This document shows, piece by piece, positions 54,548-62,817 of a DNA stretch of 64,000 bases. The stretch's first letter is position 1; every line of letters begins with the position of its first letter. Position numbers and translations under genes: made by a program. The notes under the pieces are model-generated. The model did not search any database and was not told where the DNA came from. It saw only the letters and a program-made list of their open reading frames with translations. Source of the DNA: CAZUGO01 sp964619935 (GTDB lineage: Bacteria > Planctomycetota > Phycisphaerae > UBA1845 > CAIVHJ01); contig CAZUGO010000030.1 of NCBI GenBank assembly GCA_964619935.1, positions 81,645 through 145,644 on the forward strand. Direction: 5' to 3'.

Positions 54548-55642
54548 ATGAAGCTGGTTAATGTCTGCGGGGCCCGCCCCAACTACATGAAGATCGCGGC
54601 CTTGATGCGGGCCTATGCCCGTCATCCGCACATCGAAGCGGTCTTGATTCACACCGGCCAGCACTACGACCCGGCGATGAACCAGGTGTTCTTCGACGAG
54701 CTGGAACTGCCGCGCCCGCAGACGAATCTGGGGGTGGGCAGCGGTCCGCACGGGCAGCAGACCGCCGCGGTCATGCGCCGCTTTGAGACGGTGCTGCTGG
54801 CCGAACGGCCGGACGCCGTGGTGGTCGTCGGCGATGTCAATTCCACGCTGGCCTGCGCCTTGACGGCCCGCCACCTGGGGATTCCCACCGCCCACGTCGA
54901 AGCCGGCCTGCGCAGCTTCGACCGCAACATGCCCGAGGAAATCAACCGCACCTTGACCGACGCGATCAGCGCGGTGTTGCTGGTCAGCGAACCGAGCGGC
55001 GTCGAGAATCTGCACCGCGAAGGCGTCGATCCGGCGGCGGTCCACCTGGTCGGCAACGTCATGATCGACACCCTGCTTGAACACCTGCCGCGGGCCCGGA
55101 CGTCGACCGTACACCGCCGTTTGGGCCTGGTGGCGGGGCACTACGGGCTGGTCACCGTGCACCGCCCGGCCAACGTGGACGACCCCGATGTGTTCCGGGA
55201 GATCGGTGACGCGTTGCTGCACATCCAGCGGCAGCGGCCGCTGGTGTTCTGCATGCATCCGCGAACGCGCCGGCGGGCCGATCCCCAGCGCACGCTGCGC
55301 GACCTGCAGGCATGCCAGAACATCCGGTTGATCGAACCGCTGGGATACCGTGAGTTTCTCCACTTGATGGCCGACGCCGAAGTCATTCTCACCGACTCGG
55401 GGGGCATTCAGGAAGAGGCCACCATCCTGGGCGTCCCCTGCCTGACGCTCCGTGACAACACCGAGCGCCCCATCACCGTGACACACGGGACCAACCTGCT
55501 GGCCGGCCGGCGCCGCGAGAGCATCCTCGAGGCCCACGAGCGCGTAGAGGAGATCCGCCGCCGCCCGGAGCGCACGCCGCCGCTGTGGGACGGGCAGGCG
55601 GCCGAGCGCATCGCAACGGTGTTGTGCGACGCCTTCTGTTAG
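54548..55642 (+). CDS. wecB: UDP-N-acetylglucosamine 2-epimerase (non-hydrolysing)
   Basis: Makes UDP-ManNAc for surface polymers. 364 residues from the ATG at 54548, 4 bp after the glycosyltransferase. Family motifs: CGARPNYMK, HTGQHYD, VEAGLRSFDRNMPEEINR, TVHRPANVD and LTDSGGIQEEA. It ends the five-gene operon and overlaps the stop of the convergent gene by 4 bp. Confidence 0.96.
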   Translation: MKLVNVCGARPNYMKIAALMRAYARHPHIEAVLIHTGQHYDPAMNQVFFDELELPRPQTNLGVGSGPHGQQTAAVMRRFETVLLAERPDAVVVVGDVNSTLACALTARHLGIPTAHVEAGLRSFDRNMPEEINRTLTDAISAVLLVSEPSGVENLHREGVDPAAVHLVGNVMIDTLLEHLPRARTSTVHRRLGLVAGHYGLVTVHRPANVDDPDVFREIGDALLHIQRQRPLVFCMHPRTRRRADPQRTLRDLQACQNIRLIEPLGYREFLHLMADAEVILTDSGGIQEEATILGVPCLTLRDNTERPITVTHGTNLLAGRRRESILEAHERVEEIRRRPERTPPLWDGQAAERIATVLCDAFC

Positions 55643-57486
55643 CGATGAGGACTGAACTTGCCGCGCTCGTACTCGCCGATCAGACCATCGTGCAGCGCCA
55701 TCGGGTGTCGATCGGCGTAGTCCATAGAGTAGTTGGCCTCGCGGGCCTCTGGCGTGCGATACAGTGTCATGCTGTCGAAGCCTTCGCGCTGGGCGATGGC
55801 TCGGACGATCCGGGCCTGTTCCTTGAGCGGTGTCTGGGGTGACAGTCCAGGGATCAGGATCTCGGCGTAGCGGCGCTCGGAACGGTAGGCGTCGGTGCTG
55901 CGCAGCACCTCATAGGCGGGTAGGGACGGTTCGCTCGCATCAATGGCGCCCGCGGGGTCCGGTTCGACGGCGGCCGCCGGCTCGTGCTGTTTGCCCGACA
56001 ATGCGATCGGTGACGGAGCGCGGGACTTCCGGGACTCGAACGTGGTCGGATCAGGGTCTCGTGGCGGCAGTGGCGTCGCCAAGACCCGAGCGCGTTCGCG
56101 GTACGCCGGCGACTGGCGGTCGGCCACGGGCTGCGGGCTTTGGGCGGCGGGCCGTGAACTCCGCCGGCTGAACTCCTCGAATCGAACCTGTGACCGTCGC
56201 GGCTCAGACTCCGAAACGACCGCCGGCACCGGACCCTGAAGGTGCGGCGTGAAGCGACCCTGGGCATACTCGCCCAGCAGCCCCTCGGCAAGCGCGCCCG
56301 GGTGATCCTGGGCATACTGGACCGAGTGGCGGGCCATGCGGGCCTCGCGGGTGCAATACACGATCATCCGCTCCAAGGCCTCACGCTCCGCGATCATATG
56401 AACGACCCGCGCCTGTTCGTCCAGCGGGACAGCAGGCGACAGTTCGGGAACCAGCACTTCGGGAATGGCCCGGACGCCAGGCGACCCGCCCACGATATAG
56501 AGAATCTCGTAGATCGCCGGGAACGGCCGACCTGCCTGCGGTGCGCCCGTGGCAAATACCCGGGCGCCGGGGTGCCGCGGCACGCGCTCCCGGCGGACCG
56601 CCGAAAGACGTACTGCCGGCCTGGACGTGTGCGCCGGCAGCGGAGTGAGCACCGCTCGGGCAGCGGAAGTGTCGGCGTTGGCCGCAACGGCACGAGGGTC
56701 CACGACCGCTGCTGCCGCTCCAACGGAAGCCGCCGGGGCAATCACGGCTGGTGGGCCCGAGCCCAACGGTTGCTCGGGCTTGTCGTGGGCGGCTCGAACC
56801 TCGGCAGGCTGTGGGTCCCCAGATGGCTCCGGTTCGACATGCTGGGCGACGGCGGGTTCCCCTGCAACGACAGGCGCGCAAGCCGCAACTGGGGCCGACT
56901 CAGTAACTGGGTCCGGACCATGCACCGCTGCATTGTCCATCGGTGTTGCAAGTTGATGGTCATCCTGCTCACGACCCGTGGATGGTCGTGACGTTGATGG
57001 GAACAAAGCCGCGAGGATTCGGGCGGCTGCATGCTCGGCCGGCTCGTCGGGCCCTGACTCCACCGGAACGACCGGCTCGGCGGTCCCGATGGTTTGGATC
57101 TCCGCAGGCGGCATGGCCATCGATGGAACCGGGAACTCGGCCTGCTCGACCTCGGCGCCGGCCGGCGAGTTCGCCGGCAGAGGATCGGGTCGATCATCCT
57201 CGAAAGGCTCGGCCTCGCCGATCCCCGGCACCGGAACCGCGCCGGACTCACCTGGCGGTTCGTCGGCCACCCGCAGAACCGCATCCGCCGGCTCGAATGT
57301 GGCCTCACGGCTGGAATTCGCCGCCAGCGCTGCCGAGCCTTCAAGGTCAACCTCGGGGCCGGCGGCAACCGCCTCAACCCGAGCCCCGGATTCCCGGCCC
57401 TGGTGCGACGGACCGCTGCCGTAAGCGAGGACCAACAGGAAGCCGGAGAAGCCGGCGACCTCCACAAGCGTGATGACCTTGGGCAT
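55639..57486 (-). CDS. Membrane-anchored protein with a duplicated 93-residue domain, unknown family
   Basis: 615 residues from the ATG at 57486 (GGGAG upstream). An N-terminal membrane segment (about 4-22) is followed by about 295 residues rich in Pro, Ala and Glu with no predicted structure. Two related domains follow at about 323-415 and 523-615, joined by a disordered linker. Shared features: a Y-E-I/V-L start, a strand ending L-V/I-P-x-LSP, then PLxEQARxV, IAxREg, TxEAR, a Y-A-x-x-HP motif and a final GLxGEYxxGxFxPH. The second copy ends the protein. Cysteine is nearly absent. I do not recognise the family. The sequence suggests a secreted or periplasmic protein held at the membrane by a long tether. 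Confidence 0.82.
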   Translation of the reverse strand: MPKVITLVEVAGFSGFLLVLAYGSGPSHQGRESGARVEAVAAGPEVDLEGSAALAANSSREATFEPADAVLRVADEPPGESGAVPVPGIGEAEPFEDDRPDPLPANSPAGAEVEQAEFPVPSMAMPPAEIQTIGTAEPVVPVESGPDEPAEHAAARILAALFPSTSRPSTGREQDDHQLATPMDNAAVHGPDPVTESAPVAACAPVVAGEPAVAQHVEPEPSGDPQPAEVRAAHDKPEQPLGSGPPAVIAPAASVGAAAAVVDPRAVAANADTSAARAVLTPLPAHTSRPAVRLSAVRRERVPRHPGARVFATGAPQAGRPFPAIYEILYIVGGSPGVRAIPEVLVPELSPAVPLDEQARVVHMIAEREALERMIVYCTREARMARHSVQYAQDHPGALAEGLLGEYAQGRFTPHLQGPVPAVVSESEPRRSQVRFEEFSRRSSRPAAQSPQPVADRQSPAYRERARVLATPLPPRDPDPTTFESRKSRAPSPIALSGKQHEPAAAVEPDPAGAIDASEPSLPAYEVLRSTDAYRSERRYAEILIPGLSPQTPLKEQARIVRAIAQREGFDSMTLYRTPEAREANYSMDYADRHPMALHDGLIGEYERGKFSPHR

Positions 57487-57945
57487 CAATTCAGCAACTC
57501 CCGAAAAAACATGCGATGCGGTCCGCGAGCCAAAATGATCTGTCGCGCATCGCGAGTGGGCCGATCGCAACCCACAATCGAAGCGTTCAATGCCTATGCC
57601 AAAGGAGTTCCACTGCGGGTGTGCCACGCATCCGCAGCAAGCCTCGATCACCAGCGGCCGCGCGCAGCCCTGACGTCCCTGGACTACGCGCTTCCCGACG
57701 GCACCTGATGAAACCAGTGTATTCGAGTGATTATCCCCGCCGCCGGCTGCGAAAGTCAACCGCGGACGACGCGCTCCGCCGGCCGAACCGGCGGCCGTCC
57801 GGTATTGTCGGCCGCAGGTCGATGGGCCGGCCGGCAAGCCGTCCCGGCGGGTCCGATCTGCCGCCGCCGGCGGTGCCCGAACAAGAAGGCCGCGGAAGCA
57901 TGGGGGCCTCCCGCGGCCTGTCTATTGCCGGGTTGCGACCTGGCT
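57487..57945. other. Intergenic region with prepilin terminator
   Basis: 459 bp. It holds the terminator of the prepilin-type gene at its right part and presumably the promoter of the duplicated-domain gene at its left. No clear -35/-10 pair was found for the latter, and no coding frame is convincing. Confidence 0.6.
57878..57919 (-). terminator. Rho-independent terminator of the prepilin-type gene
   Basis: A perfect 9-bp stem AGGCCGCGG/CCGCGGCCT (57887-57895 with 57911-57919) with a 15-nt loop is followed on the minus strand by the T-rich TTCTTGTTC. It starts 26 bp after the stop codon. Confidence 0.65.
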
Positions 57946-58977
57946 CTACGGCCAGATCAGGCTGTCGGTGAAGGCGTTGATGCCCTCGTTCCCGCTGGAA
58001 AACAGAGACTGGTACCCGGGATACACCGGGGTCCCGGTGGCTTTGGGATATTCGCCCCACTGGATCGGCCGTTCGAACACATCACCCTGAGCGAGGGTCG
58101 GATCGATGCGTGTGTAGATGTTGTCCTTGTCCACACCCCCGATCGGCTTGGTCACGAAATTGGCATGAGCATCAGGGAACAGCATGCTCTGCCCCAGACC
58201 CTGGCCCTGGCCGCCGTGGTTGTTGGAGTTCCACAGCCGCCACTCCTCGGGCGTGTTGTTGTGATCGGGATTCTCGTCCTGCAGCTTCTGGTACAGGAAC
58301 GCGGCCGAGTCGACCACGGCGTCGGTGAAGAACTGCAGACTGGTGGCGGTCGAGTTGCTGGCCTCGGCCTCCACGATGCTCGGGGCGCTCCACGGACCAC
58401 GGTCGGCCACCAGCACCATCCGCGGATCGACGTCGGCGCTGGGCTTGCAGTCGTTGGTGTCATCGTAAGGCACCTGGTAGCCGTAGCTTGAGGTCCCGAA
58501 ACCGATGAAGTCGTAGTACGTGGCCACGTCGACCGTCGGATCGACCGTGTCGTTGGTGCTCGGGCACACGAAGCTCTTGGGCACGATGCTGCCAGACCGG
58601 ACCAGGAGCCACAGCGAGCGGGTGGTCGAGACCACGCTGCTGCCAGCGACACCGCCCAAGGTCTCGATGTCGCGATTCGGCCCGGTCGGCCCGGCCGGAT
58701 CGGTCGTCTCGCCTCCGCCCATGTTGCCGATGTACTCCACAACCGGCGGCGAGCCCGGCGTGTTGGACCGGTACGGCGCGGTGGGGAACACGCCCAGGTT
58801 GTCTTCCTGGTAGATGTAGCAGGACGTGCCGACGCTGCGGACGTTGCTGGTGCAGACCGTCTGTTTGCTCAGCTCCCTGGCCTTTGCCAAACTGGGCAGC
58901 AGAATAGAGATCAGCAGCGCAATGATCGCGACCACCACCAGTAGCTCGATGAGCGTAAATGCTTTTTTCTGTGACAT
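57946..58977 (-). CDS. Prepilin-type (type II pseudopilin-like) secreted protein
   Basis: 343 residues from the ATG at 58977. The N-terminal KKAFTLIELLVVVAII is a class III (prepilin) signal, with cleavage expected before F7 and the conserved Glu at +5. One hydrophobic helix is followed by the planctomycete pattern LAKARELSKQTVCTSNVRSVG. The extracellular domain is Gly/Asn/Asp-rich and ends with an H...DxH-type motif (HGGQGQGLGQSMLFPDAH). Planctomycetes carry dozens of such proteins of unknown function; they may form pseudopili or surface fibres. It is transcribed alone, with a terminator and a strong promoter. Confidence 0.92.
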   Translation of the reverse strand: MSQKKAFTLIELLVVVAIIALLISILLPSLAKARELSKQTVCTSNVRSVGTSCYIYQEDNLGVFPTAPYRSNTPGSPPVVEYIGNMGGGETTDPAGPTGPNRDIETLGGVAGSSVVSTTRSLWLLVRSGSIVPKSFVCPSTNDTVDPTVDVATYYDFIGFGTSSYGYQVPYDDTNDCKPSADVDPRMVLVADRGPWSAPSIVEAEASNSTATSLQFFTDAVVDSAAFLYQKLQDENPDHNNTPEEWRLWNSNNHGGQGQGLGQSMLFPDAHANFVTKPIGGVDKDNIYTRIDPTLAQGDVFERPIQWGEYPKATGTPVYPGYQSLFSSGNEGINAFTDSLIWP

Positions 58978-59332
58978 GGGATGAACACTCCAAATCAACG
59001 TACGATTCGTGAGTCTGGCGAATATCGTCCGGGGGCCACGGGAAGTGGCGCCTTTGCCTGGCTTCGATTGGCCGCCCGGCGGTTCCGGTGACAGGGTCAC
59101 CCCGCCGGTCGGGCACCACGGTCGAATCCGCTCAAACCGCACGCCGTCTTACCCCAGTGCTCGGCCAGGACGGCTGACTGAATGAACAAGAACCGCAGGC
59201 TCGATCGAAGCGCTTCATCTCGGTGACGCGGGGGGAAAGCGATACGATGGCATCTTGAAATCTACGGATGGATCGCGATGTATGATGCGCACTGCAATAA
59301 TGAATCGATACGAGGTTTTTCTTCCCCCGTGT

Positions 59333-59358
59333 CACATCCATATGATAGAAGGGATGTG
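59333..59358. repeat. Inverted repeat overlapping the prepilin-gene promoter
   Basis: CACATCC (59333-59339) and GGATGTG (59352-59358) form a 7-bp perfect inverted repeat with a 12-bp centre. It covers the -10 box and start site of the promoter, as an operator would. Confidence 0.5.
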
Positions 59359-59370
59359 GCGACCTGTCAA
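59342..59370 (-). promoter_or_regulatory. Strong sigma-70-type promoter of the prepilin-type gene
   Basis: Perfect TTGACA (59370-59365), a 17-bp spacer and TATCAT (59347-59342) on the minus strand. The predicted start is near 59335. Confidence 0.6.
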
Positions 59371-59445
59371 TTCGACGGTCTCGCCGGCGATGCCGTAACT
59401 CTTTGCAGTTCAATCCATTCGACCCCATGAACCGCCGACCGAGAT

Positions 59446-60429
59446 TCACAGCCCGGTCACCGCCAGCCTCTGGATCTTGCGGAAGTCGGCATGACCCAGC
59501 CCGCGGCGGGCGGTCTCCTCCAGCAGCGGGACCTGCAATGCCGGCAAGTGGTGGGTGGCGCGAATGGCGTTCAGCACTTCCAGGGCCACGGCATCGACGG
59601 CCACCGCGTCCGACCCCATGAGCAGCACTCCGGTGGGGTCCACGGACGACGGCTCGACCAACGGCCCTCCGGTGTACACGCTGCATAGGCCGTTGACGAT
59701 GTTCAGACGGATCTTGCCCCGGACATCGGCCAACTGATAGAGGTCGGCCAATTGCGGCACGCCCCCATTGTAGTGGTACCGCCCCGGGTGCTTCAGCAGG
59801 GCATAGGTCGCGTTCTTGAGGCTGCAGCTCAGCCCCAGCAGATTGTCGTCCATTAACAGCGGAACATTGATGATGGCGCTGACCTGCTGCACGAAACTGC
59901 TGACCTGGTCCTGAGCTTCGCCCAAGCGGATCGATTCGCTCCAGCCAAACCGTGGCGTGCGGACCCCAAGGCCTTCGGCCAGGCCCGCCGGGGCCCCGCG
60001 AACCACCAGGTGCTGCGGGGGCCAACCGGACTCCACCAACGACTTGACGATGACCCCGGCCAGCGGGCCCGTCGTGCTCAACACTCCGGCGCCGCCGGAA
60101 TCAAGGTTGATCCCGATGATGTCGTCCGGATGCAGGAACCGCAACCAGCCGCGTCGGACCGAGTCGGTCGCAGAGATGACTTTCAGCGACTCCGCGAACA
60201 TCTCGCGCAGGATCACCAGGCGAATCTCCACCGCGTTGCTGACGATCTCCGACTGGGCGCGCACGACGACGGATCGGGGCTTGCCGCGGCGGGTCCGGGT
60301 CGCGGTGCGAATGGCCGAGGCGGCCACATCACCCAGCAACTGCCCGGCGGACATCAGCCCGGCGGCGGTGGCCAGGGCGCCCGCTCGCAGGAATCGCCGG
60401 CGGGTGACGCCGGTGGATGGTTGTCGCAT
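59446..60429 (-). CDS. Tat-exported DUF362-like protein
   Basis: 327 residues from the ATG at 60429 (another in-frame ATG at 60456). A twin-arginine signal TRRRFLRAGALATAAG lies at the N-terminus. The body has the DUF362 pattern: a stretch that reads LDSGGAGVLSTTGPLAGVIVKSLVESG, then INVPLLMDDNLLGLSCSLKN, then LLMGSDAVAVDAVALEVLN near the end. DUF362 proteins have no established reaction. Tat export implies folding in the cytoplasm, often with a cofactor. It is divergent from the pyrophosphorylase gene. Confidence 0.85.
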   Translation of the reverse strand: MRQPSTGVTRRRFLRAGALATAAGLMSAGQLLGDVAASAIRTATRTRRGKPRSVVVRAQSEIVSNAVEIRLVILREMFAESLKVISATDSVRRGWLRFLHPDDIIGINLDSGGAGVLSTTGPLAGVIVKSLVESGWPPQHLVVRGAPAGLAEGLGVRTPRFGWSESIRLGEAQDQVSSFVQQVSAIINVPLLMDDNLLGLSCSLKNATYALLKHPGRYHYNGGVPQLADLYQLADVRGKIRLNIVNGLCSVYTGGPLVEPSSVDPTGVLLMGSDAVAVDAVALEVLNAIRATHHLPALQVPLLEETARRGLGHADFRKIQRLAVTGL

Positions 60430-60565
60430 GCGGTGTTGTCCGTTACGCTTGGCCATGGGCTCGGCGTGGCCGGCGGATCCGGCCCAGGCGCACGACCTCT
60501 GTGGGGTGTATCGGCAAAGAACGTCGCCGATTTCAGGAAGCGATCCGACGCCACAGGACCACACC

Positions 60566-61948
60566 ATGAATCTGGAAGACCAGCGCCGGCACCTCGAACA
60601 GCATGGGCAATCACACCTGCTGCACTTCTGGGACCAGCTCACCGAGCCGCAACGGGCCCTGCTGCTGTCCGATCTGGCGGCCATCGACTGGGCGGCATGG
60701 GGCGACTGCCTGCGAATGCAGCCCTCCGCCGCACCTGAGTTCAGCACCAGACTGCGGCCCCCGGCGGCGCTGCCGGCCGAGCAGGAACCCGCGGCCCGCC
60801 TGGCCGGCGAGCAACTGCTTCGCGACGGCGCCGTGGCCGCCCTGACCGTTGCCGGTGGCCAAGGGTCGCGGCTGGGCTTCGACGGCCCCAAGGGCATGTT
60901 TCCAATCACGCCGCTGCGGCGGGCGTCGCTGTTTCAACTCTTTGCCGAATCGATCCTGGCAACGGAACGCCGCTACGAGTGCGCCGCGCCGTGGTTCATC
61001 ATGACCAGCCCACAGAATCACGACACGACCACCGCCTTCTTCCAGGCGCAGCGCTGGTTCGGCCTGGATCCGGACCGCGTGCATTTCTTCCGCCAGGGCG
61101 CCCTGCCGGTGCGCTCGCTGGACGGCAAGATCCTGCTGGCCGATCGCCATCGCATTGCCCAGGCGCCCGACGGCCACGGCGGGACGCTGACCGCCTTGCA
61201 GCGCAGCGGTGGACTCGAACGCCTGCTGCAGTCCGGCATCCGCTACGTCAGCTACTTCCAGGTCGACAACCCGCTGGTCAAGCCGCTGGATCCCCAGTTC
61301 CTGGGAACTGCCCAGCGCCACGGAGCTGAGGCCGCCGTCAAGGTGACCCGCAAGGCCGACCCTGACGAAGCGGTGGGGGTTCTGGTGGATGACGACGGCA
61401 CCCTCCGCGTCGTGGAGTATCTGGACATGCCCGACACCCTCCGCCGGCAGCAGGCGGCCGACGGAACCGCGCGGTTCGACCTGGCGAACATGGCGGTGCA
61501 TCTGTTCGAGACCGGCTTTCTGCAGCGGGTGGCCACTTCCACCCACGGATTGCCCTGGCACGCGGTCCGGCGATCCGTATCCCACGTCGATCCCGCATCG
61601 GGGGCCGACCTCAAGCCCGACGAGCCCAACGCCATCAAGCTGGAGCGGTTTATCTTCGACATCCTGCCGCTGGCCCGCCGGAGCCTGATCTACGAAGTCC
61701 AGCGCCCCGAGGAGTTCAGTCCGGTCAAGAATTCCCGCGGCCGCGACACCCCGCAGCAGGCCCACCGCGACCAGGTTCGCCGGGCGTGGCACTGGCTGGA
61801 ACAGTGCGGGGTCACCCCACCACCCGATCCGCGCCCCGACGTCGAGATCAGTCCGCTCTTCGCGCTCGATGTCGGCCAACTTCGCGAGCGACTGACCTCC
61901 TGCGAGCGCCTCGAGTGCGGCACAGCGCTGTACCTGGGCCCGCGGTGA
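60566..61948 (+). CDS. UDP-sugar (UDP-N-acetylhexosamine type) pyrophosphorylase
   Basis: 460 residues from the ATG at 60566 (AGGA 7 nt upstream). It belongs to the UDPGP group typical of eukaryotic UAP1, not to bacterial GlmU. Motifs: uridine loop TVAGGQGSRLGFDGPKGMFP, FFRQGALP, the QVDNPLV nucleotide-binding turn, DEPNAIKLERFIFD and EEFSPVKNSRG. It should make UDP-GlcNAc or a related UDP-sugar from the sugar-1-phosphate and UTP. It converges on the next gene with a 12-bp gap. Confidence 0.92.
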   Translation: MNLEDQRRHLEQHGQSHLLHFWDQLTEPQRALLLSDLAAIDWAAWGDCLRMQPSAAPEFSTRLRPPAALPAEQEPAARLAGEQLLRDGAVAALTVAGGQGSRLGFDGPKGMFPITPLRRASLFQLFAESILATERRYECAAPWFIMTSPQNHDTTTAFFQAQRWFGLDPDRVHFFRQGALPVRSLDGKILLADRHRIAQAPDGHGGTLTALQRSGGLERLLQSGIRYVSYFQVDNPLVKPLDPQFLGTAQRHGAEAAVKVTRKADPDEAVGVLVDDDGTLRVVEYLDMPDTLRRQQAADGTARFDLANMAVHLFETGFLQRVATSTHGLPWHAVRRSVSHVDPASGADLKPDEPNAIKLERFIFDILPLARRSLIYEVQRPEEFSPVKNSRGRDTPQQAHRDQVRRAWHWLEQCGVTPPPDPRPDVEISPLFALDVGQLRERLTSCERLECGTALYLGPR

Positions 61949-61960
61949 TCCGCCCCTGGG

Positions 61961-62395
61961 TCACACTGGGGGCGGCGGCGGCGGTTTCTGACGTTTGACG
62001 ATCTTCGAGAGTTGCAGGCGGGCTTCGCGGAGCAGCTCCCCGTGGCAGCGCAACTGCACGCGGTACTGGCCGGGCTCGGGAAACACCAGCCCCGCAAAGT
62101 GCAGGTTGAGGCAGGCCACCGCCCGGGGGTTGTTGAATTCCAGGGTTGCCGCCCCGTGGGCCACGGGTGGGCGGGCATCATCCGCATCGACCACCCGCAA
62201 CTCCAGCGGCGTGCGCCCGTGACCGTCGGTCAGGGCCGCGAACACCCACAACTGCGGATGCCGAACCGGAAACTGGGTGGCCCCGATGTTGCTGAACAGG
62301 CCGATCAGGGAAGTCTTGCCGGTCAGTCGATCGACCAGGATCTGGTCACACACCAGCAGCGATAACACATCAGGTTTGACACGGTGGTTGAGCAC
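61961..62395 (-). CDS. Conserved small beta-rich protein, DUF6941-like
   Basis: 144 residues from GTG 62395; the ATG at 62443 would add 16 residues but overlaps the upstream frame. The start VLNHRVKPDVLSLLVCDQILVDRLTGKTSLIGLF-like pattern and the later FPVRHPQLWVFAALTDGHGRTPLELRVV match a family I recall as DUF6941, common in planctomycetes and of unknown function. A beta-sandwich is likely, with a C-terminal Pro tail. GAGGAG is only 3 nt before the GTG, so the start is uncertain. Confidence 0.72.
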   Translation of the reverse strand: MLNHRVKPDVLSLLVCDQILVDRLTGKTSLIGLFSNIGATQFPVRHPQLWVFAALTDGHGRTPLELRVVDADDARPPVAHGAATLEFNNPRAVACLNLHFAGLVFPEPGQYRVQLRCHGELLREARLQLSKIVKRQKPPPPPPV

Positions 62396-62402
62396 GGGCT
62401 CC

Positions 62403-62606
62403 TCATGACCGCCGGGAACCGCATCCGCGGCCGCGGCCTTCATCGATCTCGACGTCGGTGACGTCGCGCGGGGTGTCGGCGTCCTCATCGGTTTCGCGAT
62501 CGCGGTCGGCCTCATACGCTTCCAGACCCTCCGGCGGCGGAAAGGCCTTGAGCGGGTCCAGTACCGGATCGTTCGCGGCGCACAACATTGCGAGTTTCGG
62601 TTCCAT
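62403..62606 (-). CDS. Short acidic coding-like frame, possible small gene or remnant
   Basis: 67 residues from the ATG at 62606 (a GTG at 62693 is an earlier start). Codon use is like that of neighbouring genes (high GC at third positions), and the product is helical then acidic (MLCAANDPVLDPLKAF, DRDRETDEDADTPRD). No ribosome site is clear. A second coding-like frame just upstream (62663 to about 62800) lies in another register, so the pair may be a frameshifted, decaying gene. Unrecognised. Confidence 0.35.
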   Translation of the reverse strand: MEPKLAMLCAANDPVLDPLKAFPPPEGLEAYEADRDRETDEDADTPRDVTDVEIDEGRGRGCGSRRS

Positions 62607-62817
62607 GCGCCGGTAAGTGTCCAGCTTAGTGGGCAGATCCGCCCGCGCCCAGGCCCTGGCCCTTATACACCCGGTTGATTCTCGGGGGCCCACACCGCGG
62701 CCGGCAGCCGATCGGGGGCCGGTGCCAGCCGCGAATCGTGCATCAGGGCTCGGAAGTCGGCCAGCCGCTGCGCCGGAATCACGCGCTTCTTAACCGCCGA
62801 CAACAGGCATAGTCGCC

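Larger units (their letters stand above)
58978..59445. other. Long leader and promoter region of the prepilin-type gene
   Basis: 468 bp. The leader from the predicted start (about 59335) to the ATG is about 358 nt and has no convincing gene. The part beyond 59371 lies between the promoter and the end of the DUF362-like gene. Confidence 0.6.
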
